Numbered from the stretch's first letter, positions 15,501 through 22,014 are shown. The stretch is 24,055 nt of DNA from CAZMVY01 sp964653435 (GCA_964653435.1 CAZZFA010000088.1:1-24055), one strand, 5' to 3'. Numbers and translations: made by a program. Notes: generated by a model not told the origin, from the sequence alone.

Positions 15501-15806
15501 CTGCGACGTGCCTTTGCCGGGCACCGCGAAGGGCACGGCCCGGGCCGGCTTGACCCGCCAGCGGTCGATGACTCGTAGGCGGACGCTGCCCTTGACGGCC
15601 GCATCGCCGGCGTTTTCGATCACGACGCGGACGGGCACAGGTTCTTCAACGCGCATCACGTCCGGGGGAGCGTCGATCCGCACGGTCAGCGGCCCGGCCG
15701 TATCCACGGGCGGATCAAACGCCGAGGCCTCCTGCGCGAGGACGCACAGCGCTGCCACGATCAGCCCCCGTTGTTTCATCGAGCCTCTGCGGGATTGCGT
15801 CACCAT
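12576..15806 (-). CDS. very large secreted glycoside hydrolase-like protein, GH101-like
   Basis: 1076 residues. The start at 15806 is preceded by GGAGG seven bases upstream on the minus strand and gives a signal peptide (basic MVTQSRRGSMKQR, core GLIVAALCVLA, then QEASA-F). A second ATG at 15779, with AGAGG before it, is also possible. Residues about 35-330 hold Ig-like/NEW3-type and jelly-roll-like beta domains (VRVVIENAGDAAVKGSVRLRV; VRLRFANAIRDHHPEQGETPSDG). The central barrel contains VVWHNWQRWGYDNRLPDIYP, GTPAEFRDLARVCRDNGVLFAPHDNY, then YFI-D743-VWSS and QIS-E790-SGHD. This order resembles endo-alpha-N-acetylgalactosaminidases (GH101), where WQ-x-x-GHD and an Asp/Glu pair form the site; D743 and E790 are candidate catalytic residues by that analogy. 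The C-terminal 200 residues are beta-rich. DUF5696-type or another unclassified family is equally possible. Confidence 0.75.
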   Translation of the reverse strand: MVTQSRRGSMKQRGLIVAALCVLAQEASAFDPPVDTAGPLTVRIDAPPDVMRVEEPVPVRVVIENAGDAAVKGSVRLRVIDRWRVKPARAVPFAVPGKGTSQTEFAVVAGKGTYNAHYPIHAFAEFDLDGQRRQAHPILIVETKLPDPPRPRVTIDWKPVAVPAEGGVALANLPVRRAVILVFGQKALVMPVGWSGAEDRSRGSVAWDQRIDRGGVRQALGIHPPYYEGHAGTAVIEFPLSLPAGQPVRLRFANAIRDHHPEQGETPSDGVTFRVRVAPFDAPPGELGEVLFERHTDAKVWQDGEADLGRFAGQRIRLQLESHPGPNNNTNCDQSYWAEPTVIAGAPPKPSPFPPENGAASRLIGTLEHHGRRYDVHLWPGRRGLLDAVVGFSDGEKRLLFRGFRLRVLGDALENPFASTALVETREEPADHGYRIRHHFRSWAGEFDVIGEIRAEAGALRVRFAMENAPAPRPWRVACLEDVAAGPWTEQATRVYAGQGNVICKPEAFELPFDGHRLSTSFVGFDFANGLAMVQGVDVPPDRLAVDPNAREYTLHSPHAQTLTFIPAANVWQGVQIWRDINGLKPAGGVRKLAGRFVFDLWGGRYADSTAALRRAFRYGLTESVVVWHNWQRWGYDNRLPDIYPPNPKLGTPAEFRDLARVCRDNGVLFAPHDNYIDYYPDADGYSYEHISFQPDGRPVRAWFNPGPKAQAYRWRTDHIRPVLERNLKLIKDGIAPNAYFIDVWSSIGPYDSWTQDGRFQDRLYTRDTWGGFFAWIRDYLGDQAPQISESGHDQLIGWLDGSQANHLRVDVPDPRHGWMVWPLRCADAERIPWFDAAHHDRFVQHGAGYEGRYVGGLDAKTHGIYSDDYVCTEVLTGHPAMVPAPFGRDVVRKYWLTHELMRALSLRRIEGVEFIDGDIHRQHVRWDNGGAVWVNRGPNEWTVAGHALPQYGFYARVPVAGGVVESAIERRRDATVEWSRAGSTLYVHARAAGLTAFGDVTTDGACRIVQEGDAMTVIPLPDSGPFTVRLSRHRAGRIEVLDETGRALRTESVRSDGNTLTLTPTKDVFAYRLRP

Positions 15807-15833
15807 CCGATGTCCTCCGTCGCACCGGACCCG

Positions 15834-15863
15834 ACCTTACCGCCATCGCCCGCAATGTGTCGA
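15834..15863 (-). promoter_or_regulatory. candidate promoter for the GH101-like gene
   Basis: Read on the minus strand: TCGACA (15863-15858, five of six matches to TTGACA), 18 bases, TAAGGT (15839-15834, three of six). It lies 28 bases before the ATG at 15806, with GGAGG in between. The weak -10 limits confidence. Confidence 0.3.
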
Positions 15864-15953
15864 GGGCGCCCTTTCGCGGGAAGGCGTGCGGTCGGCGGCA
15901 CGGGCTGATCGCGGTCCGCCGCGATGCAAGACGCAAGCGCGCGCGCCCCGATG

Positions 15954-15982
15954 TTGGCGGCGGCCGGCCCTTGCCCTACACT
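15954..15982 (+). promoter_or_regulatory. candidate panC promoter
   Basis: TTGGCG (15954-15959), an optimal 17-base spacer, then TACACT (15977-15982); each hexamer matches four of six consensus positions. Transcription would start near 15989 and leave a leader of about 100 bases containing the two hairpins at 16040-16073. Confidence 0.45.
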
Positions 15983-16039
15983 GTTATCGCGCGACGTGCC
16001 GGCGACGTGCGCAGATTTGAGGTCGGGCAATTGCGGAGT

Positions 16040-16078
16040 GCGGTCTCTCTGAGACCGCCGCGGCCGAAGGCCGTGCTA
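16040..16078 (+). repeat. tandem hairpins with GGCCGAAGGCC repeat, copy 2 (panC leader)
   Basis: GCGGTCTC (16040-16047), TCT, GAGACCGC (16051-16058) is a perfect 8-bp stem. It is followed directly by CGGCC-GAA-GGCCG (16061-16073). The 20 bases 16059-16078 match the copy at 12516-12535 but for one base. The element ends 10 bases before the panC start and leaves no clear ribosome binding site, so it may influence translation or simply be an inserted repeat. Confidence 0.65.
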
Positions 16079-16088
16079 CGATGTGGGC

Positions 16089-16937
16089 ATGAACGTCGCA
16101 TATACCATCGGTCAGGTGCGCCAGGCGGTCCGCGCAGCGCGGGAGCAGGGACGATCCATTCATTTCGTCCCCACGATGGGCGCGTTGCACGAAGGCCACT
16201 TCTCGCTCATCCGCGCGGCCCGCAGGCCGGACGGCTTTGTCGTGGTCAGCATTTTCGTCAACCCCACGCAGTTCGGACCCAACGAGGACTTCACGAAGTA
16301 CCCGCGGCCTGTAGAGCAGGATCTCGCCGGCTGCCGTCGTGAAGGCGTGGACCTCGTTTTCCTGCCGGCCCCCGAGGAGATGTATCCGCCCGGCAGCCGC
16401 ACCGTGGTTCACGTTCCCGGCCTCACCGAGACGCTCTGCGGCCCGCACCGCCCCGGGCACTTCGACGGCGTGGCGACGGTCGTGACGAAGCTGTTCAACA
16501 TCGTCCAGCCCGATCGGGCGTATTTCGGCCAGAAGGACGCGCAGCAGGCCGTCGTCATCCGCCGTATGGTCGCCGATCTCGATATGCCGATCGAGATCGT
16601 CGTCTGCCCGACCGTCCGCGAGCCGGACGGCGTTGCGATGTCGAGCCGCAATGCCTATCTTTCGCCGGCACAACGCAGGCAGGCCCGCTGCCTCAGCGAG
16701 TCGCTGCGGCTCGCGGAACGGATGGTCCGCGACGGCGAGCGCCGGGCCCGCCTCATTATCGAGGCGATGCGGGCGCACATCGCAGCCGCCGGACCGTGCG
16801 AGATCGACTACATCGCGGCGGTCGATCCGGAGACGCTGGAGCCGGTCGAAACGATCGACCGCCCGTGCATGTTCGCGCTCGCCGTCCGCATCGGGTCCAC
16901 GCGGCTGATCGATAACCTCGTCCTTGATCGCCGCTAA
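16089..16937 (+). CDS. panC: pantothenate synthetase (pantoate--beta-alanine ligase)
   Basis: 282 residues, full length. It joins D-pantoate and beta-alanine with ATP to make pantothenate, the coenzyme A precursor, in the cytoplasm. The nucleotidyltransferase signatures are complete: PTMGALH34-E-G-H37 (HIGH-type motif), SIFVNPTQFGPNEDFTKYPR, the YFGQKDAQQ loop, and M184-S-S-R-N (KMSKS-type motif). The ATG at 16089 is chosen; a GTG two codons earlier (16083) is in frame, and neither has a good ribosome binding site because the repeat element abuts them. No panB or panD gene is adjacent in the window. Confidence 0.95.
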   Translation: MNVAYTIGQVRQAVRAAREQGRSIHFVPTMGALHEGHFSLIRAARRPDGFVVVSIFVNPTQFGPNEDFTKYPRPVEQDLAGCRREGVDLVFLPAPEEMYPPGSRTVVHVPGLTETLCGPHRPGHFDGVATVVTKLFNIVQPDRAYFGQKDAQQAVVIRRMVADLDMPIEIVVCPTVREPDGVAMSSRNAYLSPAQRRQARCLSESLRLAERMVRDGERRARLIIEAMRAHIAAAGPCEIDYIAAVDPETLEPVETIDRPCMFALAVRIGSTRLIDNLVLDRR

Positions 16938-16941
16938 TGTG

Positions 16942-17023
16942 CCTCGCCGGATCGTGGGGCGGAGAGGCCGACGGTTTTCGCCCCGCAGCGTCCTTTCCGA
17001 CGGGGCGATTCGGTCCGGCGAGG
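16942..17023 (+). terminator. nested and competing stem-loops between panC and lgt
   Basis: An outer 13-bp stem pairs 16942-16954 (CCTCGCCGGATCG) with 17011-17023 (one G-T wobble). Inside it, CGCCCCG (16979-16985) can pair either upstream with GGGGCG (16956-16961) or downstream with CGGGGCG (17001-17007). It begins five bases after the panC stop, suggesting a terminator; no T-run follows the outer stem. Confidence 0.45.
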
Positions 17024-17052
17024 TGGACGCCCGCATACGCCGGCGGTAGAAT
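17024..17052 (+). promoter_or_regulatory. candidate lgt promoter
   Basis: TGGACG (17024-17029, four of six matches), 17 bases, TAGAAT (17047-17052, five of six). It starts one base after the panC stem-loop and lies about 100 bases ahead of the lgt start. The -10 is followed by a CCGGCG sequence like that after the -10 at 21584. Confidence 0.45.
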
Positions 17053-17152
17053 CATCCGGCGTGTGGCCGTTTTCTTTTCCCATTGACAGCAACGACAGGA
17101 CCTCGATCGCGACGCAGACTCGCCGTCCGGTCCGCAGGAGCCGTCCGCGACC

Positions 17153-18502
17153 ATGAAACCCGAGCTGTTTCAGATTCCACTGATCTACTACGGCGTGAAG
17201 GGATACGGCTTCATGCTGATGGTCGGATTCCTCACCGCCATCTGGTGGGCGAGCCGGCGGGCCATGAAGGTCAAGGCGAATCCCGATCTGATCCTGAACA
17301 TGGGGTTCGTTGCGCTGGTTTTCGGCGTGGTCGGGGCGCGGGCCTTCTACGTCATTCATTACTGGCAGCGGAGCTTTGCCGGACGCCCGCTGTCGGAGGT
17401 CATCAATATAACGGCCGGGGGGCTGGAGTTCTACGGCGGATTCGTCGGGGCGATGGTCTTCATCATCTGGTATGTGGCGTGCCACGGTCGGCCCTTGCTG
17501 GCCCGCGCGCTGGCGGTGGTCTGGTGCCTCCTGACGGTGATAATCCTGCTGGCGATCCGCTCGGCCATGAGCCCCCGCCCGCCGTTCGCCTATGTGCTTC
17601 CGATCGCATTGCTGGTGGTCGGAGTGCTCATTATCCGCTCGCTGTGGCAGTGGTCCGGCCGGGCCGGGTACGGACAGCCGGCGTCGCTGCGTCTGTACCT
17701 GGATATCGTGACTCCCTCGCTCATGTGGGGGCTGGGGTTCGGTCGGATCGGCTGCTTCCTGAACGGCTGTTGCTGGGGCGCTCCGTGCGAGGCGATTCAT
17801 CTGCCCTGGGCCGTTCGCTTTCCCTGCGCAAGCCCCGCCCAGTACGACCAGTGGAGCCGATGCGAGGCGACGTTACCGGCCCCGTTGATCCATATTGATC
17901 CGCGGACCGGGTACGCCTATCCGATCCCGCGCGAACTCCTCACGATGCCCCCGGCGAAGCGCCTGCTGGCGGAGCGCCGATGCGAGCAGTTGGAGGGCCG
18001 CCTGCAGGAGCTTCGCCGCACCAACGCCGGCGCGGACAAGATCGCCCGGGCGGAGGCCGAACTGAACCAGGCGCGGGCGGCCCGCGACCAGGTGCGTCAG
18101 GCCGAGGCGCCCCTGCTCCGCAACATGGCCATTTTCGGCCTTCACGCCAGCGACATCGAGCGACTCGCCCTGCGGCCCGACTCCCGGTCGGCGCCCATCC
18201 ATCCCACGCAACTCTATGCGTCGGTGAACGCGTTCCTGCTGGCGTTCCTGCTCAACGCGATCTTCTACCGCCGCAAGCGTCACGGGCTGGTCTTCGGCAT
18301 GCTCTGGCTGCTCTATCCGGTGGCCCGGTTCGTGGAAGAGGCCATCCGTGCGGACAACCCGCTCGACACCGCGGGTCTGACGATTTCCCAGGCGGTCAGC
18401 GTCGGCGGGCTGATCTTCGCCGCCGTGTACTTCTGGTGGCTTTACAGGCAGCCGCTGCGAAGCCCGCGCGCGGTGGCCTACGTGCCGCCGGAGGCGACCT
18501 GA
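17153..18502 (+). CDS. lgt: prolipoprotein diacylglyceryl transferase, enlarged form
   Basis: 449 residues against roughly 260-300 in most bacteria. Lgt transfers diacylglycerol from phosphatidylglycerol to the lipobox cysteine of prolipoproteins in the inner membrane. Core motifs are present: GGLEF-Y94-GGFVGA (the E. coli His103 region; Tyr also occurs in other bacteria), G-R198-IGCFL-N204-G, HPTQLYAS at H350, and RFVEEAIRADNP. Two insertions explain the size. One, at about residues 108-180, adds two predicted membrane helices (LARALAVVWCLLTVIILLAI; FAYVLPIALLVVGVLIIRSL). The other, at about 222-345, is a soluble segment with an Arg/Glu/Ala-rich helical, probably coiled-coil, part (CEQLEGRLQELRR..., EAELNQARAARDQVRQAEA). 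AGGAG at 17136-17140 precedes the start at a somewhat long distance. The next gene begins right after its stop. Confidence 0.92.
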   Translation: MKPELFQIPLIYYGVKGYGFMLMVGFLTAIWWASRRAMKVKANPDLILNMGFVALVFGVVGARAFYVIHYWQRSFAGRPLSEVINITAGGLEFYGGFVGAMVFIIWYVACHGRPLLARALAVVWCLLTVIILLAIRSAMSPRPPFAYVLPIALLVVGVLIIRSLWQWSGRAGYGQPASLRLYLDIVTPSLMWGLGFGRIGCFLNGCCWGAPCEAIHLPWAVRFPCASPAQYDQWSRCEATLPAPLIHIDPRTGYAYPIPRELLTMPPAKRLLAERRCEQLEGRLQELRRTNAGADKIARAEAELNQARAARDQVRQAEAPLLRNMAIFGLHASDIERLALRPDSRSAPIHPTQLYASVNAFLLAFLLNAIFYRRKRHGLVFGMLWLLYPVARFVEEAIRADNPLDTAGLTISQAVSVGGLIFAAVYFWWLYRQPLRSPRAVAYVPPEAT

Positions 18503-18510
18503 ACAAAAGC

Positions 18511-20214
18511 GTGAACGCGAAACCGTGGATCCGTGACGGCAGGCCGGCGCGAGGGGTTTGGTCCATTCCGCCGATCCTTGTCCGCCTGGGTCATCTGATC
18601 GTGCCGGTCGTCCTCGCGGTTGCATCGCCGGCGCCCGCCGCGCAGAAACCCGCGCCGCTCCGCTGGAACCTGCAGCCCGGCCTGCTCGAAACGTACAACG
18701 TCCTCCTCGACCGCCGCTCCAGTCTTCAGACGTACCGGACGCGTCAGGAGGGCCGGCTCACGCGCATGGTGCTTGCCGGCAGCCGGCCCGATCAGTGGAA
18801 CCTCGCCCAGATGCTTGAACTCGGCCGCGGCCGGGCCGTTCGTCCGGCCGAAACCTCCGCGCCGGCCACGGCCCCGTCGGGGCGCATCCTCGCCCTGCTC
18901 CCTCTGCCGCATACCCAGTTCAGCGTCCGTGCGGCAACACAGGCCGACGCCCCCCTGATCGTGCCCGGCGGCTCGGCGTTCGAGAAGGACCTGATGCGCG
19001 CCATGCTCGAATGGGGAGACTGGCCGGCCGCCCCTGCCGTGGCGGGAATGGAATGGTCGCGCGAAGTCTCGGAGGCATCCTTCGCAGGCGAGCGCCGCTT
19101 TCAGCTCGAAGCATTCGAGGCGGGCGCGCACGGCGAATCCGTCGCCCGCATTCGCTTTGCCCTGGAGCCCGGGGGGCGCGCCGGGCCGGGGACCTCGCAC
19201 CGGGTTACGCAACTGGACGGCACGATCCGCTGGGCGATGCGGTCCGGGCGCCTCGTGGATCTGCGCGCCCGCGCGGTCTTTTCCCGCGCGGCGGCCGGGG
19301 ACAGCGAGCGGATCGAGCTGGACCTTGTCGTGGAACCGCGCTCGCGCACGCTGGTTTCGATTCCCGAACACAACGCGGCGCATACGCAGGTCGTCGAACT
19401 CACCGCGATTCTTCGTGAATACAACGCGGACCGTTTCGCGGAGGCGCGGGAGCGGACCCGACGGTTCTGCGAGCGCTGGCCCGCGAGCCGGTGGCGGCCC
19501 GTGGCCGATTTTCTGGCGGCGCAGATTGCCGCCGAGCAGAGCAGCGTGCAGACGGCGACTTCCGCACCCGCCGGCGGGGCCGCCCCGGCGCTTCGCGATA
19601 CGCTTGCCGCGCTGCTCTCGCAATGGCGGTCGGCCGAGCGGCAGGGAGATTCGGCTGCGGCCGGGAAGGCACGTGAAGAGCTGGAGCGGACCGCACGCGT
19701 GAACCGCGATGCGATCGGCGAACTCGCCCGGTCGGCCGATGCCGCCGAACGCGCCCTGGGTGTCCTGGGGCTTGCCTTTGCGGCAGCGCCGGCCGACGTG
19801 GCGGTGATCTCCGGCTTGACTCAGGACGACAGCCCCGTCGTCCGCGAGAGCGCCTACTATGCCCTGGTCGTCCGCCGCTCGCCGCTGGTCCGCGCGGATG
19901 TCTTCCTCCGGGGTCTGGAGGACGGCGTCGCCTCCGTGCGTGCGCGGGCCTGCGAGGCGGCCGGCGCCTCCGTTCGGCCGGAATCGCCGGAGGCCTCCGT
20001 CCTGGCTGTGGAACTGGCCGAACGGCTGACGGACGAACATCCGCGTGTCCGACTGGCGGCGGCGCAGGCCCTGGCCGTCGTGGGCGGCCGCGAGCAGGTC
20101 GAACCGCTGCGGCAGGCGGCCGACGACCCGGCCAACGCGGCCTTTCGCCCGGCGCTTCAGGCGGCCTTACGCGAGCTGAACACCCGGCTCGAACCACAAC
20201 GGCCCCATGAGTAG
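18511..20214 (+). CDS. secreted protein with C-terminal HEAT-like repeats
   Basis: 567 residues if the GTG at 18511 is the start; no ATG precedes the signal-like segment (LGHLIVPVVLAVASPAPAAQ, about residues 30-50), and the frame stays open far upstream inside lgt. GGAGG at 18490-18494 is closer to a CTG at 18499, so the start is uncertain. Residues about 55-300 form a beta-rich region (RWNLQPGLLETYNVLLDRRSS; RWAMRSGRLVDLRARAVFS) of a kind seen in planctomycete secreted proteins of unknown role. Residues about 437-560 carry HEAT-like helical pairs (DDSPVVRESAYYALVVRR; DGVASVRARACEAAG; DEHPRVRLAAAQALAVVGG), which usually mediate protein contacts. It follows lgt by eight bases and is probably co-transcribed. 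No enzymatic motif is visible. Confidence 0.75.
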   Translation: MNAKPWIRDGRPARGVWSIPPILVRLGHLIVPVVLAVASPAPAAQKPAPLRWNLQPGLLETYNVLLDRRSSLQTYRTRQEGRLTRMVLAGSRPDQWNLAQMLELGRGRAVRPAETSAPATAPSGRILALLPLPHTQFSVRAATQADAPLIVPGGSAFEKDLMRAMLEWGDWPAAPAVAGMEWSREVSEASFAGERRFQLEAFEAGAHGESVARIRFALEPGGRAGPGTSHRVTQLDGTIRWAMRSGRLVDLRARAVFSRAAAGDSERIELDLVVEPRSRTLVSIPEHNAAHTQVVELTAILREYNADRFAEARERTRRFCERWPASRWRPVADFLAAQIAAEQSSVQTATSAPAGGAAPALRDTLAALLSQWRSAERQGDSAAAGKAREELERTARVNRDAIGELARSADAAERALGVLGLAFAAAPADVAVISGLTQDDSPVVRESAYYALVVRRSPLVRADVFLRGLEDGVASVRARACEAAGASVRPESPEASVLAVELAERLTDEHPRVRLAAAQALAVVGGREQVEPLRQAADDPANAAFRPALQAALRELNTRLEPQRPHE

Positions 20215-20264
20215 AATGCCGGCCATACGAAGCCCGTCCGCGTCTGCACCGTGGCAGGCAGGGC

Positions 20265-20275
20265 GGCCGAAGGCC
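20265..20275. repeat. GGCCGAAGGCC hairpin repeat, copy 3
   Basis: CGGCCGAAGGCC-CGTG matches the core of the elements at 12516 and 16059, though the flanks have diverged. It lies in the 116-base gap between the HEAT-repeat gene and the phosphofructokinase gene. A TAGAAT hexamer at 20212-20217 could be a -10 box for the latter. Confidence 0.45.
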
Positions 20276-20330
20276 CGTGTGACATCCGGCCGGCGCGTTC
20301 GGGCGATCCGTTCGCAAAGCGAGGCGCACA

Positions 20331-21434
20331 ATGGCTCAATCCGCGATTCGACGAATCGGCATACTTACCGGCGGCGGCGACTGCCCCGGCCTCAACGCGG
20401 TCATCCGCGCCGTCACGAAGAGCGCGATCAACGAACACAACCTGGAGGTCTTCGGCATCGAGGATGCGTATCTCGGACTGCTGGAGGACCGCGTGCGGCC
20501 GCTGCGGGCTTCCGACGTATCCGGCATCCTCACACAGGGCGGCACGATCCTCGGCACCACGAACAAGGTCAACCCGATGAAATGCCGCCTCGGCACGGAT
20601 CCGTCCGGAAAGCCCATCATCGGCGACGCCTCCGAGAAGGCCGTCGCCACATGCCGCAAACACGGCATCGAGCTGCTCGTCTGTATCGGCGGCGACGGCA
20701 CGATGGCCGCCTCCTACGGCATGATCCAGCGCGGCATCAACGTCGTCGGCGTCCCCAAGACCATCGACAACGACCTGATGTGCACGGATGTCACATTCGG
20801 CTTCAACACGGCCGTGCAGACCGCCACCGACGCCCTCGACCGCATCCATACCACCGCCGAAAGCCATCACCGCATCATGCTTGTGGAAGTCATGGGCCGA
20901 AACGCAGGCTGGCTTGCGCTCTCGGCCGGCATGGCCGGCGGAGCCGACGTCATTCTTCTGCCCGAGATCCCCTACGACCTCGACGCGATCTGCCGTGCCT
21001 GCAGCCGCCGGAAGGAGCAGGGTAAGCGATTCACCATCATCGCCGTCAGCGAGGGCGCCCGACCGAAAGACGGCCAGCAGGTCGGCACGCTCACCGACGA
21101 CCCGGTCGAGCCCATGCGTCTCGGCGGCATCAGCCAGATCCTCGCGCGCCAGCTCCAGGAACGCTCGGGCACCGAGTGCCGCGCCACGGTCCTGGGCCAC
21201 GTGCAGCGCGGCGGGACGCCTGTCGCCTTCGACCGCGTGCTCGCCACGCAGTTCGGCACGGCGGCGGTCGATCTGGTCGTCAGCGGCCAGTGGAACCGCA
21301 TGGTCGTGAGGCAGAAGGGCGAGATCACCTCCGTCCCCCTCGAGCAGGTGGCGGGTAAGCAACGGCTCGTCCCACCAGACCATCCGCTGTTGCACGTCGC
21401 GCGGAGCGTGGGCGTATCGTTCGGCGACGCGTAA
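20331..21434 (+). CDS. pfkA: 6-phosphofructokinase, 'mixed-substrate' clade
   Basis: 367 residues. It phosphorylates fructose 6-phosphate to the 1,6-bisphosphate in glycolysis. The phosphate-donor site is diagnostic. GGD-G123-T has the glycine (E. coli Gly104) that permits ATP, while P-K143-TIDND has the lysine (E. coli Gly124 position) typical of pyrophosphate enzymes. This Gly/Lys combination marks the clade called mixed or group III, whose characterised actinobacterial members use ATP. Catalytic D146 and D148 are present, as are GGGDCPGLN at the N terminus, the MGRNAGWLA fructose-6-phosphate motif and GHVQRGGTP. GAGG at 20321-20324 supports the start. The donor should be tested because the two key residues point different ways. 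Confidence 0.93.
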   Translation: MAQSAIRRIGILTGGGDCPGLNAVIRAVTKSAINEHNLEVFGIEDAYLGLLEDRVRPLRASDVSGILTQGGTILGTTNKVNPMKCRLGTDPSGKPIIGDASEKAVATCRKHGIELLVCIGGDGTMAASYGMIQRGINVVGVPKTIDNDLMCTDVTFGFNTAVQTATDALDRIHTTAESHHRIMLVEVMGRNAGWLALSAGMAGGADVILLPEIPYDLDAICRACSRRKEQGKRFTIIAVSEGARPKDGQQVGTLTDDPVEPMRLGGISQILARQLQERSGTECRATVLGHVQRGGTPVAFDRVLATQFGTAAVDLVVSGQWNRMVVRQKGEITSVPLEQVAGKQRLVPPDHPLLHVARSVGVSFGDA

Positions 21435-21507
21435 ACACGTGAAGAAGACTGTCGGCGTCTTGTTCGGCCGCGCGTGAAGCTGATTTCGACGTACCGAAGT
21501 CTTCCTC

Positions 21508-21589
21508 AGGAGGATCGCCGGTGCGTCGCAGAAACCCGTCCTGCCGCAATGGAGACAACGCAACCGGGGGCGGTGCGGACCGGTATAAT
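21508..21589 (+). promoter_or_regulatory. strong SD-like site and TATAAT box upstream of the small exported protein
   Basis: AGGAGG (21508-21513) stands seven bases before an in-frame GTG (21521), which would add 53 residues to the downstream protein. Further on, TATAAT (21584-21589) is a perfect -10 hexamer about 90 bases before the preferred ATG at 21680, without a good -35. The two signals imply different gene starts. The rest of the 21435-21679 gap has no gene. Confidence 0.4.
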
Positions 21590-21679
21590 CCGGCGGTCGT
21601 GATCGTGATCCGAGTGCGGAACGCATCGACGGGCAAGCCGCGCGGCGCGGCCTTCCCGGGATCCACACAGGAGCAGGCG

Positions 21680-21991
21680 ATGAAACTTCGTCGATTGTAC
21701 AGGCTGGTGCTGACGGCGGCGGCCGGCGGCATGGTGTTTCAGACGGCCACGAGTTGCTCCGACCTGGCTGCGTCCTCGCTGACGGCCATGTTGCCGTCAC
21801 TCACATCGGCGCTGACCAGCGCGATCACGGATGCGACACAATGCGACACCACGCCCACATCCGGCTCGGCCATTACGCCGACGGACAGCACCTTTACGGC
21901 CGTCGGCAATGCGATCGAAGGCGTTCGGTCCAACCTGGGCCTGCCCGGGGGCGGCTCATCCGGCGCCGGGTCGTCCGGTGCGAGCCAGTAG
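21680..21991 (+). CDS. small Sec-exported protein, possible lipoprotein
   Basis: 103 residues, not recognised as a named family. The chosen ATG has GGAG (21670-21673) six bases upstream and starts a clear signal peptide: MKLRRLYR, hydrophobic LVLTAAAGGMVF, then QTATSC. The cysteine after ATS may be a lipidation site, though the -3 residue is Ala rather than Leu. Two cysteines only (one at the putative lipobox, one in TQCDTT) are present. The mature part is rich in Ser, Thr, Ala and Gly and ends in a GGGSSGAGSSGAS tail. Small proteins of this shape are recurrent in Phycisphaerae in my recollection. An alternative GTG start at 21521 exists. If lipidated it would be a substrate of the Lgt encoded 3 kb upstream. 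Confidence 0.65.
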   Translation: MKLRRLYRLVLTAAAGGMVFQTATSCSDLAASSLTAMLPSLTSALTSAITDATQCDTTPTSGSAITPTDSTFTAVGNAIEGVRSNLGLPGGGSSGAGSSGASQ

Positions 21992-21994
21992 CCC

Positions 21995-22014
21995 CGTCGC
22001 CGCACGCCGCGACG
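21995..22014 (+). terminator. short stem-loop after the small exported protein
   Basis: CGTCGC (21995-22000) and GCGACG (22009-22014) form a 6-bp stem with an 8-base loop four bases after the stop codon. No T-run follows. The genes on either side of this gap converge. Confidence 0.3.

Noticed and set aside
12840..15578. 912-codon open frame on the plus strand opposite the GH101-like gene
   Set aside because: It is the antisense shadow of a high-GC gene: Arg/Val/Ala/Asp-rich, without domain motifs, while the minus strand has a signal peptide and clear barrel motifs.
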